Shown in pieces: positions 44,106 through 51,545 of a DNA stretch of 64,000 bases. Source of the stretch: UBA1189 sp045594245 (GTDB lineage: Bacteria > Bacteroidota > Bacteroidia > Bacteroidales > Bacteroidaceae); assembly GCA_045594245.1 (NCBI GenBank), contig JAZNYG010000015.1:62001-126000 (forward strand), written 5' to 3'. Made by a program: the position numbers and the translations under genes. Every line of letters starts with the position of its first letter. Position 1 is the stretch's first letter. Below the pieces are notes generated by a model. It ran no database searches. It saw only the letters and a program-made list of their open reading frames with translations, and was not told the DNA's origin.

Positions 44106-45554
44106 ATGAACAAAGAGAATCTGAAGAGAGACCTCGCGCTAGTGCGCGAAAAGAGTCCGCTGGTACACAACATCACCAACTACGTGGCCATGAACTTCTC
44201 GGCCAATGCCCTGCTTGCCTTGGGCGCTTCGCCCGTGATGGCCCATGCCGTGGAGGAGATGGACGATATGGTCGGTATCGCCTCGGCCCTGGTAATCAAT
44301 ATCGGTACGCTCGATGCCGAGTGGGTGCGCGGCATGATGGCGGCAGGCCGTGCTGCACATCGCATGGGCAAGCCCATCGTGCTCGACCCCGTAGGTGCAG
44401 GAGCCACCCCCTATCGCACAGAGACAGCATGGCAGATTATCCGCGAGTGTCACCCTACTATCATCCGTGGCAATGCCTCAGAGATTATGGCACTCGTGAA
44501 TGCCGACATCAAGAGCAAGGGCGTAGACAGCAGCCAAAGCTCCGACGATGCCGTGGAGTCGGCCAAGCAACTGGCAGGCACGACAGGCGCCGTCGTAGTC
44601 ATCAGTGGTGCTACCGACTATATCACCGATGGCTCGCGCGTGGAGACGATTGGCAATGGCTCTCCGCTGATGACACTCGTCACGGCCATGGGCTGCACAG
44701 CCACTTCGGTAGTAGGAGCCTTTGCCGGTCTCAACTCCGATGCTTTTGAGGCTGCCCTGCACGGTATGGCAGTGATGGGCGTATGTGGCGAACGTGCCGT
44801 AGCACAGAAGTCCGCTCCCGGCTCACTGCTCACCCACTTCGTGGATGCGATGTACGAGATCACTCCCGAGCAGTTGGCCGAGCAGGTTGTCGCAACACCG
44901 GGCGACCATCGCGCCAAGTGGAGCAGCACAGCCTTCGAGGAGGTGGCCGACACCATGCGCAGCATCGAGCAATATGCCTTCATACAGGAGATGCTGGCAG
45001 GCACGCTACCGCAGGAGCAGTTTGTGCGCTACCTGCAGCAAGACAAGATATATCTCAAGGAATACTCGCGCGACCTATACGCCGTAGCCGATATGATGGC
45101 GGACAAGGCCGAGGGCGACTTCTTCCGCGCTACCGCTAAGGAGGGCATGGAGAGCGAGAATGCCATGCAGACTATGCTGAGCGAGCGCTTTGGCATCCAT
45201 GGCGAAGCACTCCCCGTAGCCACCACGCTGCGCTACACCCGTTTCCTGCGCCACTATACCGACACGCTGGACGTGCCCGTAGTGCTCGCAGCCGTATTGC
45301 CCTGCTATTGGGTATACAATGAGGTGGGCAAGTACCTCGTGGCACAGCAGATCACTCCCGACAACCCCTATAAGGAGTGGATACAAACCTACGGTTCGCC
45401 CGAGATGGATGAGGCCACCAACTATGTAGTAGGCCTCATCGACCGCCTGGCCGAGAACTGCACTCCCGAGAAACAGGCACTCATGCGCCGCGTCTTCGCC
45501 GAAGGCTGCGCCCTGGAGCTGGAGTTCTTTATGATAGGAGGCGAAAACAATTGA
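44106..45554 (+). CDS. bifunctional hydroxyethylthiazole kinase - TenA aminopyrimidine hydrolase fusion
   Basis: 482 residues from MNKENLKRDLALVREKSPLV. Residues 1 to about 262 are ThiM: VHNITNYVAMNFSANALLAL, IGTLDAEWV, VLDPVGAGATPYRTET, IRGNASEIMAL, and ATP/thiazole loop MTLVTAMGCTATSVVGAFA. Residues about 275-482 are TenA: AFIQEMLAGTLP, FVRYLQQDKIYLKEYSRDLY, AVLPCYWVYNEVGKYL (active-site Cys) and FAEGCALELEFF. Both modules salvage thiamine pieces, the thiazole and the degraded pyrimidine. The fusion puts both in one riboswitch-controlled protein. An in-frame extension upstream runs through the terminator and is not used. Confidence 0.92.
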   Translation: MNKENLKRDLALVREKSPLVHNITNYVAMNFSANALLALGASPVMAHAVEEMDDMVGIASALVINIGTLDAEWVRGMMAAGRAAHRMGKPIVLDPVGAGATPYRTETAWQIIRECHPTIIRGNASEIMALVNADIKSKGVDSSQSSDDAVESAKQLAGTTGAVVVISGATDYITDGSRVETIGNGSPLMTLVTAMGCTATSVVGAFAGLNSDAFEAALHGMAVMGVCGERAVAQKSAPGSLLTHFVDAMYEITPEQLAEQVVATPGDHRAKWSSTAFEEVADTMRSIEQYAFIQEMLAGTLPQEQFVRYLQQDKIYLKEYSRDLYAVADMMADKAEGDFFRATAKEGMESENAMQTMLSERFGIHGEALPVATTLRYTRFLRHYTDTLDVPVVLAAVLPCYWVYNEVGKYLVAQQITPDNPYKEWIQTYGSPEMDEATNYVVGLIDRLAENCTPEKQALMRRVFAEGCALELEFFMIGGENN

Positions 45555-45623
45555 CAATTGACAGTTGACAATTGACAATTCATAATTCATAACTCATAAC
45601 TCACAACTCATAACTAACAACTC
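45550..45623 (+). repeat. AT-rich spacer of degenerate short repeats
   Basis: The spacer between the two thi genes is built of repeated CAATTGACA, CATAATT and ACTCATAACT words. The same kind of sequence appears inside the thiE-thiD junction (46278-46307) and before other genes (about 24508-24530, 41718-41726). Confidence 0.6.
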
Positions 45624-47093
45624 ATGGTTAAGTCCTTTGACCTCTCCCTTTACCTTGTCACCGACCGCCCCCTTTCGGGTGGTCGTGACATGGCTTGGAT
45701 AGTGCGTGAAGCCGCTGCAGGCGGTGTCACCATGGTGCAGCTCCGCGAGAAGGAGTGCTCCACAGCCGAATTCATCCAGCTGGCCCGCGAGCTGAAAGCC
45801 GCGCTGGCTCCCCTCGGCATACCCCTCATCATCAATGACCGTGTAGACGTGGCTCTCGCCGTGGATGCCGATGGCGTACACATCGGGCAGAGCGATATGC
45901 CCTATGCCACAGCCCGCAAGCTGCTGGGCAGCGACAAGATTATCGGTCTCTCGGTGGAGACGATGGATGAGGTCATCGCTGCCAATGCCCTTGATGTGGA
46001 TTATATAGGTATATCGCCCGTGTATGCCACCCCCACCAAGACCGACACGCTCACCCCCTTCGGCCTCGACGGTGTAGACGAGGTGATGCGCTGCTCGCGC
46101 CACCGCTGCGTAGCCATCGGCGGCATGAACAGAGACACCGTGGGTGAGGTCATCGCCCACGGCGTAGAGGGCGTAGCCGTGGTATCGGCCATCGTGGCAG
46201 CTCCCTCACCCCGCGAAGCAGCAACAGAGTTGGCGGAGATTATAAGCACGAAGAGGCCCGATGTCGTGCGAGAAAATCATAATTCAGAATTCAAAATTCA
46301 AAATTATCCTCGAGTCCTCACCATCGCCGGCAGCGACTCGGGCGGTGGCGCCGGCATACAGGCCGACATCAAGAGCATCTCGGCTAACGGATGCTTTGCC
46401 ACATCGGCCATCACCGCCATCACCGCACAGAATACGCTGGGCGTAAATGCCGTGGAGGGCCTCTCCATCGACATCCTCGAAGGGCAAATCGAAGCCGTGC
46501 TCAGCGACATCGGCACCGACAGCGTGAAGATAGGCATGCTCCACTCAGCCGAGGTGGTGCACAGCGTGGCCCGTCTGTTGCGCAAGTACGGTATCAAGGA
46601 CGTGGTGCTCGACCCCGTGATGGTATCCACCTCGGGGCACAAGCTCATCGAGGACAGCGCCATTGCCGTGCTGAAGAGCGATCTGATGCCGCTGGCGCGA
46701 GTTATCACCCCAAACATTCCCGAGGCCGAAATCCTGCTTGGCGAGCCTATCGAGAAGCAGGGCGACCTGCCCGGTGCAGCCCGCCGCCTGGCCCAGCAGT
46801 ATGGTGTATCGGTATTGCTCAAGGCAGGTCACCTGGTGGACGACGAACTCATCGACATCTTCTACAACTACGAGACAGGCGAGGTGGCCGAGCTCAGTGC
46901 CCGCCGTGTCGACACGCCCAACACCCACGGTACAGGCTGCACCCTCTCAAGTGCCTTTGCTGCCCAACTGGCCAAGGGGCTCCCGCTCACCGAAGCCGCC
47001 CGCGCAGCCAAAGCATACATCAACAATGCCATCATCCATGGTGCTGCCTACAAGATAGGCAACGGGCATGGTCCCGTATGCCATTTCTACTAA
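45624..47093 (+). CDS. bifunctional thiamine-phosphate synthase / HMP(-P) kinase (ThiE-ThiD fusion)
   Basis: 489 residues. Residues 1-212 are ThiE: MVQLREKE, INDRVDVALAVDADGVHIGQ, IGISPVYATPTK, VAIGGMN. Residues about 229-489 are ThiD: RVLTIAGSDSGGGAGIQADI, TAITAQNTLGV, VKIGMLHSAEVV, VLDPVMVSTSG, NTHGTGCTLSSAFAAQLA. They join pyrimidine and thiazole phosphates and phosphorylate HMP. The linker (about residues 219-228) is encoded by an AT-rich repeat identical in style to intergenic spacers, as if two genes had merged by loss of a stop. It is downstream of the riboswitch with thiM-tenA. Confidence 0.94.
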   Translation: MVKSFDLSLYLVTDRPLSGGRDMAWIVREAAAGGVTMVQLREKECSTAEFIQLARELKAALAPLGIPLIINDRVDVALAVDADGVHIGQSDMPYATARKLLGSDKIIGLSVETMDEVIAANALDVDYIGISPVYATPTKTDTLTPFGLDGVDEVMRCSRHRCVAIGGMNRDTVGEVIAHGVEGVAVVSAIVAAPSPREAATELAEIISTKRPDVVRENHNSEFKIQNYPRVLTIAGSDSGGGAGIQADIKSISANGCFATSAITAITAQNTLGVNAVEGLSIDILEGQIEAVLSDIGTDSVKIGMLHSAEVVHSVARLLRKYGIKDVVLDPVMVSTSGHKLIEDSAIAVLKSDLMPLARVITPNIPEAEILLGEPIEKQGDLPGAARRLAQQYGVSVLLKAGHLVDDELIDIFYNYETGEVAELSARRVDTPNTHGTGCTLSSAFAAQLAKGLPLTEAARAAKAYINNAIIHGAAYKIGNGHGPVCHFY

Positions 47094-47138
47094 AAACGCC
47101 CATTTCATCGGGGTATTTTTGTTGTAGAAGCTCGTCGA

Positions 47139-47200
47139 TGTCACGCTATGTGTGGCCAATGTCACGCATTTGTCACGCTCATGTCACGCTTTTTTCACGC
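47139..47200 (+). repeat. TGTCACGC iteron array A, 11-bp period
   Basis: TGTCACGC starts at 47139, 47160, 47171 and 47182, and a degenerate TTTCACGC at 47193. The last four are exactly 11 bp apart. The array ends 31 bp before the -7 box at 47232. Confidence 0.85.
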
Positions 47201-47231
47201 CCGTTTTTGTGTTCGTCTGTTGTAAAAGCCC

Positions 47232-47239
47232 TATATTTG
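47232..47239 (+). promoter_or_regulatory. -7 box of the TPR/HTH regulator gene
   Basis: TATATTTG, 51 bp before the ATG at 47290, preceded by the TGTCACGC array. Confidence 0.75.
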
Positions 47240-47289
47240 CAGCAGACGAACACATTATATATGTAACCACTGAATATATGCATTGCACT

Positions 47290-48603
47290 ATGAAAACATT
47301 CATCTATTCCCTGCTGACTATCGTTGCTCTCGCATTCACGTCGTGCAATCGGTCAGGGCAGACTCAACAAATAGTGACAGAACAAGCGACGAAAGCTGAA
47401 GAGCCGTTATCCGTAAAAGAAGAGCTCTTGCAGGCACATGAACTGAGCAGGCAAGCAGGAAAGATTAAGGATGCCGACAAGAATAATAGTCGAAACCAAC
47501 AGAGGAGTTTGGAAATATACAACCAAGCCATCTATCACTATGCCAATGTGGTGGTTCGTGACGACTCCAACGATACATTACGTATTGTTGCCTTACACAA
47601 CATGCGCTGGATCGAAGCCTATCAGAAACGCAACTATGGCGTGGCACTGCAATACCTGAACCAGTGTATTGTATTGACACCAGAGACCCACCCCTGCTAT
47701 GTGCTGAATTTAGCATACAAGGCTGATGACCTGTGGCATATTGAAGAGCGCGACTCTGCCATCTACTATGCTAAGTTGGCCTTGCAGCTTCCCCATAACC
47801 ATCAGTCTATAGACTATATCTGTAGTCATGTTCTGTGGCAAGTATACAAAGAATTGGGTGTGCGCGACTCTGCTGAGCATTACAAACAATTCTATTACAA
47901 GGTACGTGATGGGAAACTCTATAAGGAACAGACGATGGATGAGCTGATAGATGAGTTGAAGAATAATGTCATTGCCAATGGCAAGCCTGAAGTAAAAGAG
48001 GATTTGCGAGCTTCAGAGGCTCAGAAACGTGACCCTCAGTTTAAGGCGCAGAAACGGCACCAGCGTATCTATCGCATACTTCTGCTACTGCTTCTCCTAT
48101 CCCCCCTTGCCATAGGCTACTATCGCAAGCATTATCGTCGCCGACACCTTGTCCGTGAGGAACCGCAGTCGCCACCTCCCAGCCCCACGACAATGGCTAC
48201 AGACGAGGAAGACAAGGAGACCTTTTCCCTTCCCGAGACACTGATACTGCGCCGCTCGCTTGCCGATGGTCGCCGTGCCTTTGAGAATACCACCAGCTAT
48301 GAGGAGCTTAACGCCATGCAGATAAAGGAAAAGGAACTCTACGATATGGCTTACGAGGCTACTCGTGATGTGGAGAGCACGCTGTTCGACTCCTTCAAGG
48401 AGGCTTGCAGCACGCTGCACGAGGGACTTGAACTGAATGATCAAGAGCTGGTATGCTGCTTCTGCACCTATCTGGGCTACAGCAACAATGTCATTGCCTA
48501 CATCGGCCACACTACTCCCACCACCATTCGCAAGCGCAAAGAGCGTATCCGCAAAAAACTACCCACCGACCTCTATGAGGTAATATTCGGTGAAAAGGGG
48601 TAG
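47290..48603 (+). CDS. membrane-tethered regulator: lipoprotein signal, TPR-like domain, TM span, HTH
   Basis: 437 residues from MKTFIYSLLTIVALAFTSCN. The signal ends in a lipobox (FTSC), so the N-terminus may be lipid-anchored outside the inner membrane. About residues 40-230 are helical repeats of TPR style (SLEIYNQAIYHYANVVVRDD, YGVALQYLNQCIVL). A span IYRILLLLLLLSPLAIGYYR at about 256-275 is followed by a cytoplasmic part that ends in a LuxR/sigma-4-like helix-turn-helix: LNDQELVCCFCTYLGYSNNV and IAYIGHTTPTTIRKRKERIR. This is the one-component layout of a periplasmic sensor and a cytoplasmic DNA-binding domain seen in Bacteroidota. An in-frame stretch upstream of 47290 overlaps the iterons and promoter and is not coding. 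Confidence 0.82.
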   Translation: MKTFIYSLLTIVALAFTSCNRSGQTQQIVTEQATKAEEPLSVKEELLQAHELSRQAGKIKDADKNNSRNQQRSLEIYNQAIYHYANVVVRDDSNDTLRIVALHNMRWIEAYQKRNYGVALQYLNQCIVLTPETHPCYVLNLAYKADDLWHIEERDSAIYYAKLALQLPHNHQSIDYICSHVLWQVYKELGVRDSAEHYKQFYYKVRDGKLYKEQTMDELIDELKNNVIANGKPEVKEDLRASEAQKRDPQFKAQKRHQRIYRILLLLLLLSPLAIGYYRKHYRRRHLVREEPQSPPPSPTTMATDEEDKETFSLPETLILRRSLADGRRAFENTTSYEELNAMQIKEKELYDMAYEATRDVESTLFDSFKEACSTLHEGLELNDQELVCCFCTYLGYSNNVIAYIGHTTPTTIRKRKERIRKKLPTDLYEVIFGEKG

Positions 48604-48716
48604 GTGTATACAAAGCCTTTGTGTTTCCTTCCTTTTTCAACATAAATTTCCGTGAACCTTTAGGTCGCTGGCAATTATCCGCAAATTATCCATAAATGGG
48701 ATTATTCTACCCCCCT

Positions 48717-48763
48717 ACTGCCACCCTATGCAATTACATTTTTGCCGGGTGGCAGTTTTTTTG
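48717..48763 (+). terminator. terminator of the TPR/HTH regulator gene
   Basis: ACTGCCACCC (48717-48726) pairs with GGGTGGCAGT (48747-48756), followed by TTTTTTTG. Confidence 0.8.
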
Positions 48764-49055
48764 TAGCCCTCTATTTGCAGTTGTATAGTGCCTTCGGCGA
48801 TGATTTGCAGGACATTTGTCTCTATTCTATGGTTGCACTACACATTACCTTCGCGAGGATAAGCTATTCTCTTCGCGAAGATAAACTATTCTTCTCGCGA
48901 GGGTAAAGTATTCTCTTCGCGAAGAGAAAAACTTTTGTGTAGTTAATATTATGAAAATGAATAGTTTGTCGTACTCAGTTTCTTACTGCAGATTTTATTG
49001 ATTAGCAGATAAAGATGAAAATATAAAAACCTGCCAGGCGGCAAAAATGTAATTG
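48731..49055. repeat. 325-bp segment bounded by 25-bp imperfect inverted repeats
   Basis: The left arm (48731-48755) contains CAATTACATTTTTGCC and the right arm (49031-49055) GGCAAAAATGTAATTG. The 25-bp arms match at 23 positions. Array 2 lies inside. Confidence 0.7.
48844..48931. repeat. array 2: four 22-bp tandem units with TCGCGA core
   Basis: TCGCGA occurs at 48851, 48873, 48895 and 48917, an exact 22-bp period, each within ATTCT(C/T)(T/C)TCGCGA(A/G)G-(A/G)TAAA. The core and period match array 1 at 32881; the flanking words differ (CTTCGCGAAG here, CTCGCGAG there). Confidence 0.82.
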
Positions 49056-49106
49056 TATAGACCTCTTATCCTTTCATTATGAGAACGTTGCAACGGCACT
49101 AAAGAG

Positions 49107-49179
49107 AAACCTGCCAACACCCTCTGGCAGGTTTTTGGAAACGAATGCAAAACCTGCCAACACCCCTTGGCTGGTTTTT
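49107..49179 (+). terminator. two tandem terminator-like hairpins
   Basis: AAACCTGCCA (49107-49116) pairs with TGGCAGGTTT (49125-49134) before a T run. A second, weaker copy (AAAACCTGCCA at 49149 with TGGCTGGTTTT ending about 49178) follows 15 bp later. They look like a duplication. Confidence 0.6.
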
Positions 49180-49197
49180 AGATAGATAATACAGCCG

Positions 49198-49238
49198 TGT
49201 CACGCAAATGTCACGCCCACGTCACGCAAATGTCACGC
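49198..49238 (+). repeat. TGTCACGC iteron array B, 11-bp period
   Basis: Copies at 49198, 49209, 49220 (CGTCACGC) and 49231, exactly 11 bp apart. The last copy ends 31 bp before the -7 box at 49270, the same distance as in array A. Confidence 0.85.
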
Positions 49239-49269
49239 TTTTTGTTCGGTTAAAAGTAATGTTATAAGC

Positions 49270-49277
49270 TACCTTTG
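49270..49277 (+). promoter_or_regulatory. orphan promoter (-7 box) downstream of iteron array B
   Basis: TACCTTTG. No plus-strand gene follows. A hairpin ATGGAGGC/GCCTCCAT at about 49322-49351 with CTGTTTT could end a transcript of roughly 70-80 nt before the convergent bcp gene. Confidence 0.55.
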
Positions 49278-49361
49278 TGATGATGATGGAATAATTCCTA
49301 TCATGTTTTTTGAGACTTCTTTATGGAGGCTGCCCGTGAGGCTCGCCTCCATCTGTTTTCA

Positions 49362-49811
49362 TCACCCCAGCAGCTGCTCGGCGTGGGTAGAGGTCTTAAT
49401 CTGCTTGGGCAGAAACACCTGCTCGATGATGCCGTTCTCGTCAATCACGAAGGTGGTGCGGAAGGTGCCCATGTACTTGCGTCCATACATGCTCTTCTCG
49501 CCCCACACGTCCATGGCCTGCACCAGTTCCTTGTCGGTGTCGGCTATCAGGGTGAAGGGCAGCTCGTACTTGTCGATAAACTTGCGGTGCGAGGCGGCAC
49601 TGTCTACACTCACGCCTATCACCTCGTAGCCCCGGGCACGGAACTCGCTATAGTGGTCGCGCAGGCTGCATGCCTCGGCTGTGCAGCCCGATGTGTTGTC
49701 CTTGGGGTAGAAGTAGAGTACTACCTTCTTGCCGCGATAGTTGCTGAGCAGCACCTCCTGCCCGTTCTCATTCACTCCCAAGCGCTCGGGAGCCTTGTCA
49801 CCTATATTCAT
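49362..49811 (-). CDS. bcp: thioredoxin-dependent peroxiredoxin (Bcp type)
   Basis: 149 residues. Reduces hydrogen and organic peroxides. Seen: GDKAPERLGVNENGQEVLLS, VVLYFYPKDNTSGCTAEACS with the peroxidatic Cys and the resolving Cys five residues on (alpha2-type BCP), FRARGYEVIGVSVDS, and GTFRTTFVIDENGIIEQVF. A near-consensus -7 box (TATCTTCG, 49865-49872, minus) lies 54 bp upstream. It converges on the orphan promoter at 49270. Confidence 0.94.
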   Translation of the reverse strand: MNIGDKAPERLGVNENGQEVLLSNYRGKKVVLYFYPKDNTSGCTAEACSLRDHYSEFRARGYEVIGVSVDSAASHRKFIDKYELPFTLIADTDKELVQAMDVWGEKSMYGRKYMGTFRTTFVIDENGIIEQVFLPKQIKTSTHAEQLLG

Positions 49812-49889
49812 ACGTTCTTCTTTTGTGGTTAATAAGTTTTTTCGTACTTTCGCATACTGAAACGCGAAGATAACAGATTTTTCTCAATC

Positions 49890-50006
49890 ATGAAAGCAAA
49901 AAAACATTTTACTCGTACCTTGCACTCCCGTCATTTCGTATGGGAAGACTATCCTAAGGACGGTATCTATTGCTATGGTCTTTATCTTCTTAATAACTCC
50001 TTATAA
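49890..50006 (+). CDS. possible 38-residue small protein
   Basis: A short frame from ATG (49890) to TAA (50004-50006) reads MKAKKHFTRTLHSRHFVWED and YPKDGIYCYGLYLLNNSL. A TACTTTCG box (about 49842) lies in front. No homology is recognised and the ribosome site is weak. It could equally be leader sequence of the MATE gene. Confidence 0.25.
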   Translation: MKAKKHFTRTLHSRHFVWEDYPKDGIYCYGLYLLNNSL

Positions 50007-50060
50007 CTCCCTTTGACTACCAAGTTGGTTTTGCAAAACAGATTCTTAAATTGAGAAGAG

Positions 50061-51401
50061 ATGTCCCTTGACTTTGACCATATGTCGCCCGGGCGACTAT
50101 TCACGAAGATGTTCTTCCCCACGCTGCTGGGTATGTTCTCCGGCTCGGTAATGAACATTACCGACGGCATGTTCGTAGGGCAGCGCGTAGGTAGCGATGC
50201 CTTGGCTGCCATCAACATTGCTGCGCCGGTGTTTATGCTCGTCACGGGCATTGCCTTGATGTTCGGTATAGGTGCTTCGGTGCGTGCCTCCATCTCATTG
50301 GCACAGGGTAAGACGAAGGAGGCCAATCGCGAGATTACTACTTCGCTGCTCGTGGCAGTGGCCGTCGTCACCCTGCTCTCGGCTATCATCCTGCTCAGCC
50401 TCGACACGATGGCCTACCTCTTTGGTAGCACCGACCGCCTGCTCCCTCTCGTCAAGGAGTATATGCTGTGGGTGACGGTGGGTATGCCTGCCAGCTGCGT
50501 GCTGTTTGCCGGCATGTTCTATGTCCGCCTCGACGGAGCACCCAAGTTTGCCATGTGGTGCGAGATTATCGGTGCCGGGCTCAACATCGTGCTCGACTAT
50601 ATCTTCATCTATCCCCTCGACATGGGTATCATGGGAGCTGCCATCGCCTCGTCGCTCAGCTGCCTCGTGGGCGCTCTGCTCATCATGGGCTACCTGATTT
50701 TCTTTACCAAGCGCATCCAACTCTGTAGCCTGAGAGCTGCCTTCGGCCGGGTTACGCGATGGCTGCAGACAACGTGGCAACAGGTGAAGTTGGGCCTCTC
50801 CGGTTTCCTTGGCGAGGTAGCCATCTCGCTCATGCTCGTGTTGGGCAACTATGTCTTCGGTAGTCTGCTCGGCGAGAGCGGCGTGGCCGCCTACAGCATA
50901 GCCTGCTACTGCAGTCCGCTCTTCTTCATGATCAACAATGCCATCGCCCAGTCGGCCCAGCCCATTATCAGCTACGACTATGGTGCCCGTCGCTGGGAGC
51001 GTGTGCGCCATACCCTGCGCCTGGTGCTTACCGTCGCTATCGTGTGTAGCGTGGCGATGACCACCCTCATCATTTACCTCACCGACCCGCTGGTGAGCCT
51101 CTTCGTGAAGGACGACCCCACCACTCATGCCCTTGCTGTCAAGGGTATGCCCCTCTTCGCCATTGACCTGCTCTTCCTTGCCGTCAACGTCACCATGATA
51201 GGCTACTTCCAGAGTATCAAGCGCGGCGCTTGGGCCACCGTGTTCACTGCCTTGCGTGGCTATATCTTCCTTATACTCTGCTTTGCGGTGCTCCCCCTCG
51301 CATGGGGCGTACCGGGTGCCTGGCTCGCCATTCCTGCGGCCGAGGGACTCACCACGGTGTGCATAATTCTTTTTATACTTTTGCGGATAAAATTTAGGTG
51401 A
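50061..51401 (+). CDS. MATE-family efflux transporter
   Basis: 446 residues, twelve predicted membrane spans in two halves. Seen: MSPGRLFTKMFFPTLLGMFS, MNITDGMFVGQRVGSDALAA (MATE N-half motif), VGMPASCVLFAGMFYVRLDG, GLSGFLGEVAISLMLVLGNY, and NNAIAQSAQPIISYDYGARR (C-half motif). It exports drugs or metabolites using Na+ or H+. It belongs to the DinF/NorM-like group; the substrate is not inferable. The start MSLDFDHMSPGR could also be MSPGR at 50082. Confidence 0.9.
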   Translation: MSLDFDHMSPGRLFTKMFFPTLLGMFSGSVMNITDGMFVGQRVGSDALAAINIAAPVFMLVTGIALMFGIGASVRASISLAQGKTKEANREITTSLLVAVAVVTLLSAIILLSLDTMAYLFGSTDRLLPLVKEYMLWVTVGMPASCVLFAGMFYVRLDGAPKFAMWCEIIGAGLNIVLDYIFIYPLDMGIMGAAIASSLSCLVGALLIMGYLIFFTKRIQLCSLRAAFGRVTRWLQTTWQQVKLGLSGFLGEVAISLMLVLGNYVFGSLLGESGVAAYSIACYCSPLFFMINNAIAQSAQPIISYDYGARRWERVRHTLRLVLTVAIVCSVAMTTLIIYLTDPLVSLFVKDDPTTHALAVKGMPLFAIDLLFLAVNVTMIGYFQSIKRGAWATVFTALRGYIFLILCFAVLPLAWGVPGAWLAIPAAEGLTTVCIILFILLRIKFR

Positions 51402-51491
51402 AAGGAACTAGAATTTTGTCATTTCTTCCAATAAAAATGACAAAAAGAAAGAAAAAGCGGTGAAAGAGAGTGTAAATTCGAAAAATAGTTT

Positions 51492-51499
51492 TATTTTTG
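51492..51499 (+). promoter_or_regulatory. -7 box of the lrp-dipeptidase operon
   Basis: TATTTTTG, 46 bp before the ATG at 51546. Confidence 0.6.
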
Positions 51500-51545
51500 C
51501 TACGCTAAAAGTAGAAACTATTACAACATGATATAATCTGATACA

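Larger units (their letters stand above)
48604..49361. other. 758-bp non-coding region packed with repeats, hairpins and a second iteron promoter
   Basis: In order: terminator hairpin (48717-48763), inverted repeat left arm (48731-48755), 22-bp array 2 (48844-48931), inverted repeat right arm (49031-49055), two tandem terminator-like hairpins (49107-49136, 49149-49179), TGTCACGC array B (49198-49238), and an orphan -7 box (49270-49277). No coding frame is supported. Confidence 0.75.

Noticed and set aside
49303..49629. A 108-codon plus-strand frame after the orphan promoter
   Set aside because: Most of it is antisense to bcp and has no domain signal. A short RNA ending near 49351 explains the promoter better.
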